Source: Streptomyces sp. YIM 121038 (lineage in GTDB: Bacteria > Actinomycetota > Actinomycetes > Streptomycetales > Streptomycetaceae). Taken from it: a DNA stretch of 64,000 bases. Position 1 is the stretch's first letter, and each line of letters starts with the position of its first letter. The stretch lies in the NCBI RefSeq assembly GCF_006088715.1, contig NZ_CP030771.1, positions 9,980,001 to 10,044,000 of the forward strand, read 5' to 3'. Positions 1 through 9,017 of the stretch are shown piece by piece. A program made the position numbers and the translations under genes. The notes under the pieces are model-generated. The model made no database searches. It saw nothing but the letters and a program-made list of their open reading frames with translations, and had not been told where the DNA came from.

Positions 1-144
1 CGTGGCTGGGTCGTCGAGGACCGGGTGCACGAGCAGCCGTACTGGCTCGCGCAGCTCCACCTGCAGAGCACCTCCCTCGTCGAGCTGCGGAACTCGGTGA
101 CGCGCGTGCGCCGGGAGCTGCGACTGGTGCCGGAGGACGAGTGA
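1..144 (+). CDS. C-terminal end of an unrecognised protein (5' truncated by window edge)
   Basis: Only the last 47 codons are present, reading in frame from base 1 to a TGA at 142-144. The fragment is rich in charged residues and ends VRRELRLVPEDE. It is too short for a family call; the helical, charged tail would suit a small regulator or enzyme, but that is a guess. The stop overlaps the GTG start of the next gene in a GTGA arrangement, so the two genes are probably co-translated and may share a function or a regulator. Confidence 0.6.
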   Translation, partial: RGWVVEDRVHEQPYWLAQLHLQSTSLVELRNSVTRVRRELRLVPEDE

Positions 145-1079
145 AGGGTCGGGGTTCCGCGCTGCTCGCCCTGTCGACCACCGTGCTGATCTGGGCCTCG
201 ACCTTCGTCGTGAGCGACCGCGTACTGGCCGAGACCGGGCCGGCCCAGCTCACGTTCCTGCGGTTCGCCATCGGATCCCTGGTGCTCCTGCCGTTCGGCA
301 TCGCCGGTGGGCTGAGGGCGCGTGACCTGTTCAGGTCCTCGTACGTGGTGTGCGGACTCACCGGCGTCGCCCTGTACTACGGACTGCAGAACGTGGGACT
401 GCTGTTCACCTCACCCGACAGCGCCGCGCTCCTGCAGGCGGCACTGCCGGTGCTCACCGTGATGCTGGGTCTGCTGTGGCTGCGCGAGAGGCTCCGTGCC
501 GGCCGGGCGCTGGGACTGGTCCTTGCGGTGCTCGGCGTGCTGCTCGTGGTTGGGCACGGCGGGCCCCGGTTCGACCTGCTCGGCAACATGATCGTGCTCG
601 GTGGTGTCGCCGCGTACGCGTATTACACCGCCTACGTACGGCGCTTCTGCACTCACCTCAAGCCGGTCGTCCTGGCCTCGGCGTCCAGCCTGTGGGGCCT
701 GGTGTTCCTGACACCGTGGCTGGGGTGGGAGATCGGTGAGAAGGGGTTCCGGCCGCCCTCCACCGACGGCTGGCTCGCGATCACCTACCTCGGTGTCGTG
801 GCGTCCGGCCTCACCCTGATCCTGTGGACCTTCGCACTGCGCAGGGTGCCGGCATCCGTGGCAGGCACGTTCACCGGCGGCATCCCAGCCGTCGGTTACC
901 TGTTCGCGGTCCTGACCGGGGCACCGTTGATCTGGTCCCAACTCATGGGAGGAGCACTGGCGTTGGCGGGTGTGATCCTGAGTGCGACGAGCCGGCCGGA
1001 CCCCGTGCCGGGCCAGCCGGAGCGTGCGGTGATCCGGCAGGAGCGCGGACGAGTCGATGCCTGGCACCGCGGCTCCTGA
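141..1079 (+). CDS. EamA/DMT-family membrane transporter
   Basis: A 312-aa hydrophobic protein with about ten membrane segments arranged as two EamA repeats (roughly residues 8-140 and 150-285), the usual layout and length of drug/metabolite transporters. The repeats begin with the typical small-residue helix (LSTTVLIWASTFVVS), and the first contains the family-like TSPDSAALLQAALPVLT segment. A charged tail of about 30 residues follows the last helix. The GTG start at 141 overlaps the upstream stop codon. Family members export metabolites or amino acids across the cytoplasmic membrane; the substrate cannot be read from the sequence. Confidence 0.88.
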   Translation: MKGRGSALLALSTTVLIWASTFVVSDRVLAETGPAQLTFLRFAIGSLVLLPFGIAGGLRARDLFRSSYVVCGLTGVALYYGLQNVGLLFTSPDSAALLQAALPVLTVMLGLLWLRERLRAGRALGLVLAVLGVLLVVGHGGPRFDLLGNMIVLGGVAAYAYYTAYVRRFCTHLKPVVLASASSLWGLVFLTPWLGWEIGEKGFRPPSTDGWLAITYLGVVASGLTLILWTFALRRVPASVAGTFTGGIPAVGYLFAVLTGAPLIWSQLMGGALALAGVILSATSRPDPVPGQPERAVIRQERGRVDAWHRGS

Positions 1080-1404
1080 CGGCAACCACGCCGACGTGCT
1101 GTGGCGAAGCGGTGCCGTGGCGGGAGGCCACCACACATGTCCGCTCCGTGGGGCACGCATGGGTGTCCGCCGCCTATCGCCGCGTCGTACGGGGTGAGCC
1201 GGCCGCTGTTCCCAACGGCTCACACCGGGCGGTGAGGTGATCTCGCTCAGCACCGGCCGACCTGTGCGGTTCGGGGCCCAGCCCTAGCCGGGCCTGGGGC
1301 CCCTTGGAGGAGGATCGCCCCCCGGGTCACCCCAACCAGCCGGACTCCGTGCGACGGCCACCGGCGGCCGGGGGAGCGCGGCTTCACCACCGTTCAAGGA
1401 GACG
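1080..1404. other. Intergenic spacer with an imperfect hairpin
   Basis: No convincing gene is visible. Bases 1273-1303 can fold into an imperfect hairpin (GGGGCCCA-GCCC against GGGC-CTGGGGCCCC, with single-base bulges) that could terminate the preceding operon. The end of the spacer carries the ribosome-binding site of the next gene. Confidence 0.4.
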
Positions 1405-2253
1405 ATGATGCATATCGCTGTGATCGGCCTCGGCGAGGCCGGCTCCCGTTACGCGACGGCCTTGGCCGCCGCCGGACACGAGACGACCGGATTCGACCCC
1501 GGCCCCGCCGCCACCCCCGGCGGTGTCCGCCGCGTGGCAGACCTGGCCGACGCCGTACGCGACGCCGAGATGGTGCTGCTGCTCACCCCGGCGTCATGGA
1601 GCGTCCGCCTCGCGACGCAGGCCCGCCCCGCTCTCGCCCCTGGCACCTGCTGGGCCGATCTCACCGCGGGTTCCCCGGCGGCGATGACCGCGGCCGCCGA
1701 GGCCTTGGCCGATGCGCCGGTGTCCTTCGCCGATGTCGCGATCCTCGGCACGGTACCGCTCACGGGCGCACGGACGGCCGTGGCCGCCAGCGGCCCCGGT
1801 GGCCCCGCCGTCACCCGGGTACTGCGGGGACTCGGCGCACCCGTCGAGCTGCTGCCGTTCCCTGCCGGTGCTGCCGCCGCCCGCAAACTGCTGCGCAGCG
1901 TGCTGATGAAGCCGCTCGCCCTGGTGATCTGTGAGGCAGTGGAGGCCGCTCGCGCGGCGGGCTGCGAAGAGTGGATGCGCGAGCAGATCACGGACCAGCT
2001 GGGCGCCGACGGACCGGTCATGATCGACCGATTCCTCACCGGCACCCGGCAGCACGCCGAACGCCGGGCGGCCGAGATGCGAGCGACGGTCGGCTATCTG
2101 GACTCCCTGGGTGTCCCGAGTGAGATGTCCAGCGCTTCAGCACAGGCACTCCTGCGGCTGACCCGGAGGAATCCGGCTGTGCCGCATTCCGCGGATGCCG
2201 CTTCACCGCGCACCAGCGAGTCGTCCGGTACCGATGCGTGTGATCAACAATGA
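1405..2253 (+). CDS. NAD(P)-binding 6-phosphogluconate/3-hydroxyisobutyrate dehydrogenase-like protein
   Basis: A 282-aa protein with an N-terminal Rossmann domain (GLGEAG at residues 7-12, then a second strand ending GFDPG) and a C-terminal all-helical domain that carries the lysine typical of this superfamily (KLLRSVLMK near residue 155-165). The layout matches beta-hydroxyacid-dehydrogenase-like proteins with a DUF1932-type C-terminus. AAGGAG lies just upstream of two adjacent ATG codons, so the start is 1405 or 1408. The gene stands alone between long spacers. The substrate is unknown; reduction or oxidation of a small hydroxy acid is the family norm. Confidence 0.8.
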   Translation: MMHIAVIGLGEAGSRYATALAAAGHETTGFDPGPAATPGGVRRVADLADAVRDAEMVLLLTPASWSVRLATQARPALAPGTCWADLTAGSPAAMTAAAEALADAPVSFADVAILGTVPLTGARTAVAASGPGGPAVTRVLRGLGAPVELLPFPAGAAAARKLLRSVLMKPLALVICEAVEAARAAGCEEWMREQITDQLGADGPVMIDRFLTGTRQHAERRAAEMRATVGYLDSLGVPSEMSSASAQALLRLTRRNPAVPHSADAASPRTSESSGTDACDQQ

Positions 2254-3109
2254 GGAGAAGGGACTCTGGTCCACTGGGCATGCGGCGTGAGCGGGGTGAG
2301 CGGGGTCTGCGCTCTGCGGCGCCGCCGGGCCGGGGTCGGTCGTGCGGCCGCGCGAGTGGCCTCGCCGGACTTCCACCGGACGCTCGCCGCGCACCAGGCC
2401 GTCGTACCCGCGCCGTGTCGGCCCGTCGATCGCAGAGGGGGCGCGGCGGTGGACGAGGGTGAGGCGGGACCGTGACTCCACTTCCGTACTTCACCGAGTT
2501 GGACCAGCTGACTCCCGATGAGCTGGGGCCCCTGCACGATGTGTTCTGCGCGCGTGAAGACCCGAGAAATGAGCTCAGGAGTGCAGACGTCCTTCGGCAC
2601 CGCATGCGGGCGGATCTGCCGACGGGCCGCCTCACTCGCTGACGAGGAACTTCATGGTGGTTCTTGCTCGATCGCGTAAGCAGCTGCACCAGGTCGAGAT
2701 GACGTGGGCGAGGGCGCGTGAGTAGGACCTGTACCGGGCAAGGCAGACCACCGGAGCTCAAGCTCCTGCCGAAGCCACGGCCGCGAACGGCGGCGAGGTG
2801 CACGCCCCGCGGCGTCGCCGTTCCACCGCCGTGCAGGGGGACGGTGGGAATCCCACCCCGTGCCCCATCAGGCCGGGCAGGCGGCACCAGAGAGAAGGAG
2901 TGAGGCCACGAGGGTTGCTGCGTCTGCGCATGATGGTGGCCCGGGTGCTGAAGGCTGTGTGTTCCGTTCAGCGGAACGGGAGTTGCCTGGGTTTCGGGTG
3001 TGTCGCAACGCTGTCCTCGACATCTCAGAACTTGCTGTCGAATTGTGGCTGGTGCGGCGCAGGGCTGCCTTGAGGCGGGTTCGTGCCTACACACTTTCAA
3101 GGGGGCTTC
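2254..3109. other. Long spacer with small ORFs and an inverted repeat
   Basis: No clear gene. The stretch holds two small overlapping reading frames (2287-2475 and 2472-2642) and an inverted repeat GTTCCG-N5-CGGAAC at 2961-2977, about 140 bases before the next start. The repeat could be an operator for the following island, but I see no matching regulator. Confidence 0.35.
2472..2642 (+). CDS. Possible small protein, 56 aa, unrecognised
   Basis: A GTG-started frame of 56 codons begins VTPLPYFTELDQLTPDEL and ends in basic residues. The composition is protein-like and it begins four bases inside the preceding 62-codon frame (GTGA overlap). The ribosome-binding site is weak (GAGG). It may be a real small protein or the residue of a longer lost gene; I do not recognise it. 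Confidence 0.25.
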   Translation: MTPLPYFTELDQLTPDELGPLHDVFCAREDPRNELRSADVLRHRMRADLPTGRLTR

Positions 3110-6100
3110 ATGGAACCGTTGTTCCGCATGTCACTGGTCCGTCCCGCGGTGAGCCAGGACGGTGACCGTCCGAGCATCGACCTTTCTCAACAGTCCGCGT
3201 TCCAAAGCGCGTTGGCCTCCGCGGCCACCTCAGCGAAGCCGCGTGTCGAGGCACGCAAGGCCGCGGCGCAGTTCGTGGCGTCGGCCGGGTTCGTCGGCGA
3301 TCCGTCGCGCACTCCGCTGGCCGCGCAGACAGCCGCCTTCACGGCCACGCTCGGTCGCCTGCTGGGGGCTCCGCCCAGCCAGCCCGGCGCGTTGCGTACG
3401 GCCACGGTGAAGGCCGTACGCGACACCTACGGCTCCGAGCCGTCCGCTCTCGTCGCGTCCCAGCCCTACCTGGACGCCGTCACCAAGCTCCGTGACAGCC
3501 TGCTGGCCATCAAGTACTTGCCGGGGGAGCACGGCCGACCGCTGGCCGCCCTCACCGAGCAGCTGCGCCACCTGGACCTGATCGCCCGGCTGGCGACCGA
3601 CACGTCCTTCCCCGCGAAGGCGGACGACGCCCATCGCACCCTGCGTCGTCCCCTGCGGCTACCGCGCCCCACCGGGCTCGAACCCGAGCTGTCCACCAAG
3701 GCGGCCGAGCAGCGGCAGCGGGAGCGGGAGGCCCAGGCCGCCGCGGCCCGCCGCGAACGCGCCGCCACACTGCTGACCGCACACCGGAGGCTGCGGGAGG
3801 CGGTGGGTGAGCTGACCGGACTCGGTGGCGAGCACCTGCTGTCCACCCAGCAGACCCCGGGTGTGGGCGCCGTCCCTCCGGAGGAGTTCCAGCCGCCGGC
3901 CGCGCTGACCCGGCAGGTGCAGTTCCACAACAGGCTCGGCGAGGCCAATCTGCGGGCGCTCGGCGGGCCCGTGCCCCCGGCGGCATCAGGCGATGCTTCC
4001 GGGAACGGGGCGCGTCCGGCCGACGGCCCGGGCTCGGCGGGCACCGGCGCGGAGCCCCGTACGGACGGCGACACGGGCCCCACTCCTGCCTCCGGCGACG
4101 TGCCGGGCGCCACCGCCACCGCCGCCGGTGAGGGTGACCCCCCGGCCCCGCCCCCTCTGCCCGTGGAGGGAGCGGCCCATCTCGCAGGCCAGCTCTTCGG
4201 CGCCCGCCCCGACCTGCTCTCCGGGACCCCGCCCTTCAAGCCGTCCGTCCTGTCCGACCTCGGTTTCCGGCTGCACCAGGCGGCGGCCGACAAGCTCAGT
4301 CCCGGCACCAAGACCGTGCTGGCCGATCGGGGCATCAGCCCGGTGGGTCAGCCGCTGGACCGCATCGTGGACACGCTCAGGGACGAACAGGACGGGATCG
4401 GCGGTGAACTGGAGACCCTGGTGGGCCGGCCCACCCGGCGCAGCGTCAAACGCGTGGGCGACACCCTCGTCACCGTCTCCACCCCGCTGCCCTCCCTGTG
4501 GACGGCCCTGGTCGTCGGTACGACACCGTTGCCGGAGCAGATCCCCCTGGAGGACGACCGCGTTCCGCGCAGCCGCGGCACGGTGGCCCCCTCCGGGGTC
4601 GCCGACCTGATCCTGGTCCGCCAGCAACTGGTCGGGTACGAGGGCGCGGACATCGCGCACATCGAGAACGTGCTGCGGGGCGAGAGCAAGCAGCGGGAGC
4701 ACACCCGCCGCCAGGAGACCGAGCAGATCACCGTCAGGGAGTCGGAGGTCACCACCACCGAAGAGCGGGAGCTGGAGTCCACCGACCGCTATGAGATGAC
4801 GCGCGAGGCCAGCACGGTCATCAAGGAGGACGCGCAGCTCAAGGCGGGTCTGACGGTCTCGGGCAAGTACGGTCCCACGGTCGAGTTCACCGCCTCCGCC
4901 GAGGGGTCGCAGTCCCGGAACAAGGAAGAGGCCACCAAGTCGGCCGCGGTGTTCGCACAGGACGTGACACAGCGCAGCGCCAACCGGATCTCCGAGCGGG
5001 TGCTGGAGCGCACCTCGCTGCGCGTCACCACCGAGGTGACGGAGAAGAACAGCCACGGCCTGGACAACCGGACCGGTCTGAACAACATCTCCGGGGTGTA
5101 CCAGTGGGTCAACAAGGTCTACGAGGCCCAGATGTACAACTACGGCCTGCGCACCATGTTCGACTTCATGATTCCCGAGCCGGCCGCGTACTTCGTGGAG
5201 ACGTTGCAATCGGCGCACGCCAGCGCCGTGGACCTGGACAAGCCCCAGCAGTTCGATCTGCGCCCCGACCAGATCACCGAGCTGAACTACGCCCAGTGGG
5301 TGCACCTCTACGGCGCGACGGACGTCTCCCCGCCGCCGGAGCCGTACCGGACGAAGTCCTTCGACTACAAGGCGGGCGGCGGCGACAGCAAGACCGACTA
5401 CACCCACTCCGGCCAGGTGGCCATCGACGACGGCTACATGGCCGTGCAGGTCTCCTGCGGGGCGGTGTTCAACCTGTGGGAGCGGGGCTGCTGCATCGAC
5501 GTGCTGGTGGGCAACCGCACCCACCGGTTCAGCAACGACGACCACTGGCTGTGGACCACCTCGCTGGCCGAGGAGCGCGACTCGGTGCCCGTCGCCATCC
5601 AGACCTGGCGGATCTCCGAGATCGCCGTGGGCATCGAGGTGAAGTGCCGGCGCACCGAGCGGGCCATGCACAAGTGGGCGCTGGACACCCACGCCAAGCT
5701 CACCAACGCCTACCGGGCCCGGCTCGCGGAGTACGAGGAGAAGCTCGCCGCCCTCCAGCTCCAGGCGGGGGTGCCGATCCACGGCCGCAACCCCCGGGCC
5801 AACCAGCTCCTCATCGCCGACGAGCTGCGCAAGAACTGCGTCAGCATCCTCACCGACCAGCACTTCGACCTGTTCGGTGCGATCGAGGTGAAGCGGGGTC
5901 CTGACGGCTCTCCCATCCCGCAGATCGACGTCCAGGAGGCCGCCGCCGAGGGCGCGTACGTACGCTTCTTCGAGCAGGCCATCGAGTGGGAGCACCTGAC
6001 CTGGGTGGCGTACCCGTACTTCTGGGGCCGCAAGGGCCAATGGGACGAGCGGTTGAGCTACGACGATCCGGACCCGCAGTTCAACGAGTTCCTCAAGGCC

Positions 6101-6388
6101 GGCTACTGCCGGGTGACCGTGCCGGTGCGCCCCGGCTTCGAGGGGGCCATCGACCACTACATGAACTTCGGCGAGCTGTGGAACGGCGGCCCGCTTCCCC
6201 CCATCACCAGCCCGCTCTACCTGCCCATCGCCGAGGAGATCGCCGAGCGCCTCGACCGCCCCGGAGCCGAGGTGCCCCAGGGCGACCCGTGGCGGGTCCG
6301 CATCCCGACCACCCTGGTCAAGCTGCGTCAGGACGACAAGCTCCCGACCTGGCACAAGGACGGCTCGGGAGAGTGGGTCGAGGACTGA
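3110..6388 (+). CDS. Large orphan protein, 1092 aa, possible structural or delivery partner of the downstream toxin-like protein
   Basis: I do not recognise the family. ATG 3110 is preferred over an in-frame GTG at 3083 because AAGGGGG sits correctly before it. No signal peptide or membrane helix is evident. In order: a helical N-terminal third with a basic, glutamate-rich coiled stretch (about residues 185-225); a low-complexity Gly/Pro/Ala linker (about 290-350); a further helical domain; an acidic-basic coiled segment full of Glu/Arg/Thr (about 520-565, REQETEQ-like repeats); a beta-rich segment (AGLTVSGKYGPTVEFT); and a large C-terminal region rich in aromatic residues (WVAYPYFWGRKGQWDERL). 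The next gene starts 37 bases downstream, so the pair is probably one operon. A scaffold, shell or carrier role is inference only. Confidence 0.8.
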   Translation: MEPLFRMSLVRPAVSQDGDRPSIDLSQQSAFQSALASAATSAKPRVEARKAAAQFVASAGFVGDPSRTPLAAQTAAFTATLGRLLGAPPSQPGALRTATVKAVRDTYGSEPSALVASQPYLDAVTKLRDSLLAIKYLPGEHGRPLAALTEQLRHLDLIARLATDTSFPAKADDAHRTLRRPLRLPRPTGLEPELSTKAAEQRQREREAQAAAARRERAATLLTAHRRLREAVGELTGLGGEHLLSTQQTPGVGAVPPEEFQPPAALTRQVQFHNRLGEANLRALGGPVPPAASGDASGNGARPADGPGSAGTGAEPRTDGDTGPTPASGDVPGATATAAGEGDPPAPPPLPVEGAAHLAGQLFGARPDLLSGTPPFKPSVLSDLGFRLHQAAADKLSPGTKTVLADRGISPVGQPLDRIVDTLRDEQDGIGGELETLVGRPTRRSVKRVGDTLVTVSTPLPSLWTALVVGTTPLPEQIPLEDDRVPRSRGTVAPSGVADLILVRQQLVGYEGADIAHIENVLRGESKQREHTRRQETEQITVRESEVTTTEERELESTDRYEMTREASTVIKEDAQLKAGLTVSGKYGPTVEFTASAEGSQSRNKEEATKSAAVFAQDVTQRSANRISERVLERTSLRVTTEVTEKNSHGLDNRTGLNNISGVYQWVNKVYEAQMYNYGLRTMFDFMIPEPAAYFVETLQSAHASAVDLDKPQQFDLRPDQITELNYAQWVHLYGATDVSPPPEPYRTKSFDYKAGGGDSKTDYTHSGQVAIDDGYMAVQVSCGAVFNLWERGCCIDVLVGNRTHRFSNDDHWLWTTSLAEERDSVPVAIQTWRISEIAVGIEVKCRRTERAMHKWALDTHAKLTNAYRARLAEYEEKLAALQLQAGVPIHGRNPRANQLLIADELRKNCVSILTDQHFDLFGAIEVKRGPDGSPIPQIDVQEAAAEGAYVRFFEQAIEWEHLTWVAYPYFWGRKGQWDERLSYDDPDPQFNEFLKAGYCRVTVPVRPGFEGAIDHYMNFGELWNGGPLPPITSPLYLPIAEEIAERLDRPGAEVPQGDPWRVRIPTTLVKLRQDDKLPTWHKDGSGEWVED

Positions 6389-6425
6389 AGGCAACACCGG
6401 GGCAGGACAGGAGAGGAGACCGTCG

Positions 6426-8324
6426 ATGCCGGTGAACGCGAGGCCGTTCCTGGAGCAGCTGGCCGCCGCGGAGCTGCGGCTGTTCCAGCACCTGCTGCGC
6501 CCGCGCACGCCCGCCGACGAGGTCGCCGTCGCGCGCCGCACGGTGGACATCATGCGCGAGGACGTGGCCACGGGCCCCGCCCTGGCACAGGCGTACGCGG
6601 GCGGCGGGCGGGGCCGCGCCACCGGCCTCAGCGGCCCGGAGCGCTGGTACGCCGCCGTGCTGGAGCGAGCCGGCCGCGAGGTGAACCGGCCGGTCGACAC
6701 CGACCTGCTCGCGCGCAAGCACGGGGAGTACCTCGTCTTCGCGAACCGGTTGCGCACCCAGGTGGCGGTGCAGCAGTCCTACACCAAGGACCCGCGCAAC
6801 GGAGTCGACTACCTGATCACACCCAACGAGGAGACCTCGAAGCTGTACATGACCGCCGTGGCCGACGAGTTGATGACCTGGTTCCGCGCCCAGCCGTACG
6901 ACACCGCCTTCCTGCAGCTGTCGGCGGAAACCGGCTACTACGCGGTCTTCCTGCCCCAGCGCCCCGACGTGGTCGCCCTGCTGCGGGCCGCCCAGAGGCT
7001 GCTGCCGGACGTCGATCGTGGTGAGATCCCCATCGAACCGCCGCTGGAGGCCGAACTGTTCGAGACCGCCGTCGGGTCCCTGCCCCTGATCGGCAGCATG
7101 CTGGCGGCGTACGAGGCGTACGAGGGCCGCGACCTCTTCGGCTACCGGCTCGGCGACATCGAGCGCGCGGTCCTGCTCGCCACCCTCTTGCTGCCGTTCG
7201 CGGGCCGGATGGTCAAGGCGGGCCGCGTGATGTACACCGAATCCCGGCTCGCCCGCCTGTACGGCCACGACGGTGCCGCCTGGCGGCGCCTGGTCCTCAC
7301 GGCCGACCGGATGGCCGTCAACGGCCCGGCCGTCCACTCCGTGCGGCAGGCCGAGGAGGCCCTGCGCGCCGAGGGCCGCGTCACGGGGAAGCTCGGCCGG
7401 GAGGCGGCCGACGGACTGCCCAAACTCCTCCGCGGTGGACGTGGCGCCTCCGGCGGTGGCGCGGGCCGGGTGGCCGGGGACCTCGACGACGAGATCGAGG
7501 CGCTGCTCCGCCGGATGACCGGTCGGCACCCCGTGCTCGAGGACCTCGACGTCCCCGCGGTGCGCCGGGTCCTTTCCAAGGGGCCGTACATCAACAACCT
7601 GAAGGGCCAGTTGCTGGAGGAACTGGTCGAGAACCGCGTCGTCCCGTGGCTGCGGCTGCGCACCGGCCCCCAGGCACTGGGCGTCAGGGCCGCCCGCGAG
7701 AAGCTGGAGTTCATCCCCGGCCACCTCATCTCCGACCGGGGCGGCCGCGCGGTCACCGACGGCATCCTCGCGATCCGCCGGAACGGCGTCCTGCACATCG
7801 AGGCGATCTTCGAGGCCAAGGCCGGCTTCGGCCAGACCGCCCGCGGCCTGAGCAGGGGACGCGGCGGTCTGTCCTCCCTCAGGAGCGCCGAGGACCGGGC
7901 CACGTTCCTGAGCCTCGTCAAGAACAAGTTCCGCAGCGAGCGCGAGCTCGCCCGCGTCACCGGCAAGCCCTACCACAAGACCTTCCTCGACCTGCAACAG
8001 GAGTACCAACTCGCTGAGGCGGGCGGGCAGTTCCGCAAGGACGTGGAGCGCCTTTCGCCCAGCGACATCGGAAAGCTGGAGCAGATCTACATCGGTGAAG
8101 AGCTCGTCAAAGTCCGGATCTCGGCGACCAAGGTGAAGCTCTTCGGGGTCGTCCCCGGCGACCTCCCCGTGGCCCAGGCCAAACTCATCCACGACGAGTT
8201 GAAGGCGGACCACTTCCAGTACGTCGAGATCATCGGCGCGGACACCACCCGCGCGGAGCTGAACCAGATGGCCGGGCAGCTGAAGGGCCTGGCCCGGCGA
8301 CTGGCGGAGGAGGAGGCGCCCTGA
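6426..8324 (+). CDS. Polymorphic-toxin-like protein with pretoxin-like segment and C-terminal PD-(D/E)XK-type nuclease signature
   Basis: A 632-aa protein with a good ribosome-binding site (GGAGAGGAG) before ATG 6426. Residues about 217-268 (LPLIGSMLAAYEAYEGRD, then DIERAVLLATLLLPFAG) resemble the hydrophobic pretoxin (PT-TG type) segment that precedes toxin domains in polymorphic toxins. A flexible Gly/Arg-rich hinge follows (about 340-355). The C-terminal domain has a glutamate-bearing helix (GQLLEELVENRVVPWL, about 394-409), then D445 in RAVTDGIL and E463-A-K465 in IFEAKAG. This is the spacing of a restriction-endonuclease-fold active site. I infer a nuclease that attacks DNA or RNA. No obvious immunity gene follows directly. 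Release or delivery could depend on the large upstream protein. Confidence 0.75.
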   Translation: MPVNARPFLEQLAAAELRLFQHLLRPRTPADEVAVARRTVDIMREDVATGPALAQAYAGGGRGRATGLSGPERWYAAVLERAGREVNRPVDTDLLARKHGEYLVFANRLRTQVAVQQSYTKDPRNGVDYLITPNEETSKLYMTAVADELMTWFRAQPYDTAFLQLSAETGYYAVFLPQRPDVVALLRAAQRLLPDVDRGEIPIEPPLEAELFETAVGSLPLIGSMLAAYEAYEGRDLFGYRLGDIERAVLLATLLLPFAGRMVKAGRVMYTESRLARLYGHDGAAWRRLVLTADRMAVNGPAVHSVRQAEEALRAEGRVTGKLGREAADGLPKLLRGGRGASGGGAGRVAGDLDDEIEALLRRMTGRHPVLEDLDVPAVRRVLSKGPYINNLKGQLLEELVENRVVPWLRLRTGPQALGVRAAREKLEFIPGHLISDRGGRAVTDGILAIRRNGVLHIEAIFEAKAGFGQTARGLSRGRGGLSSLRSAEDRATFLSLVKNKFRSERELARVTGKPYHKTFLDLQQEYQLAEAGGQFRKDVERLSPSDIGKLEQIYIGEELVKVRISATKVKLFGVVPGDLPVAQAKLIHDELKADHFQYVEIIGADTTRAELNQMAGQLKGLARRLAEEEAP

Positions 8325-8663
8325 CTGATTCCTCAGGTTGTCTGTCAAGGCGCGAGGGCGTCGGGCGTGAGAGTCCGTAGTGCAGGAGGGCCCACAGGAC
8401 GTGCACGCGGCGACGGGCGAGGCGCACGGAAGCGTGTGCAGGCCGCCAGCAACCAGTGGCCAGGGCTTACGTGTAGATATCTTCCGCATCAGGTTCTGAG
8501 CGCGGTGTCCCCCACATGCACCTCCGCTGTCGCTCCGGCCGCAGCCGTGCACAGTTCGTCGTTCCCGCACACCGCACGGAATCGGCGGGCCCTATGCTCC
8601 CGTAGCAGATGGCATCAGGTCACCGCGAGTGACCGCTCGGGGGCGACGGGGGGACGGGACCAC
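8325..8663. other. Spacer between toxin-like gene and peptidase pair
   Basis: Apart from the transposase scar there is no supported gene. The part near 8470-8490 is less GC-rich (GTAGATATCTTCC) and could hold the promoter of the downstream pair. Confidence 0.35.
8340..8445 (-). mobile_element. Scar of an IS110-family transposase C-terminus
   Basis: Read on the minus strand, this stretch encodes SVRLARRRVHVLWALLHYG followed by a short proline-containing tail. This strongly resembles the end of IS110/IS116-type transposases, which close with an LARRRVNVLWAML-type helix. The rest of the transposase is missing and no terminal repeats are visible. The scar sits between the toxin-like gene and the peptidase pair, which suggests past insertion or deletion in the island. 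Confidence 0.45.
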
Positions 8664-9017
8664 ATGACCGTCGAGGAGTACTGGAGCAGGAGCGACGACG
8701 AACTGTACGCCTTGCTGGGGGCGGAGCTCCTGGGGGAGGGTTTGGGGCTCTCTCCCGCTGACGACGAGGACAAACGCCGGTTCGGGCAGCAGTGGTTCGC
8801 CAACAAGCACCGGGAACTGCAGATCAAGATCTGTCATCACGACCGGGCCCAGTCGCTGATGGGCACCACCGGCTCGGACCGGCTCCTCGACGCCTACGCC
8901 CTCCAGGAACTGCTGCAGCAGTCCCTCGGTGACCCCACGACGGCCGTCCTCATCGCCGTCCTCGTCGCCAGGGTGGGACTCGGCACCTTCTGCCACAACG
9001 CGCCCGCGCGCCCATGA
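8664..9017 (+). CDS. Small protein, 117 aa, coupled to metallopeptidase, unrecognised
   Basis: ATG 8664 follows a G-rich ribosome-binding site. The N-terminal half is acidic and helical (EEYWSRSDDELYALLGAELL). The C-terminal half ends in a hydrophobic stretch (TTAVLIAVLVARVGLGTFC) that could be a membrane helix or a buried core helix. The stop codon overlaps the ATG of the metallopeptidase (ATGA at 9014-9017), so the two proteins are made together, probably in a fixed ratio. An adaptor, inhibitor or immunity role would fit the context, but nothing in the sequence proves it. Confidence 0.7.
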   Translation: MTVEEYWSRSDDELYALLGAELLGEGLGLSPADDEDKRRFGQQWFANKHRELQIKICHHDRAQSLMGTTGSDRLLDAYALQELLQQSLGDPTTAVLIAVLVARVGLGTFCHNAPARP

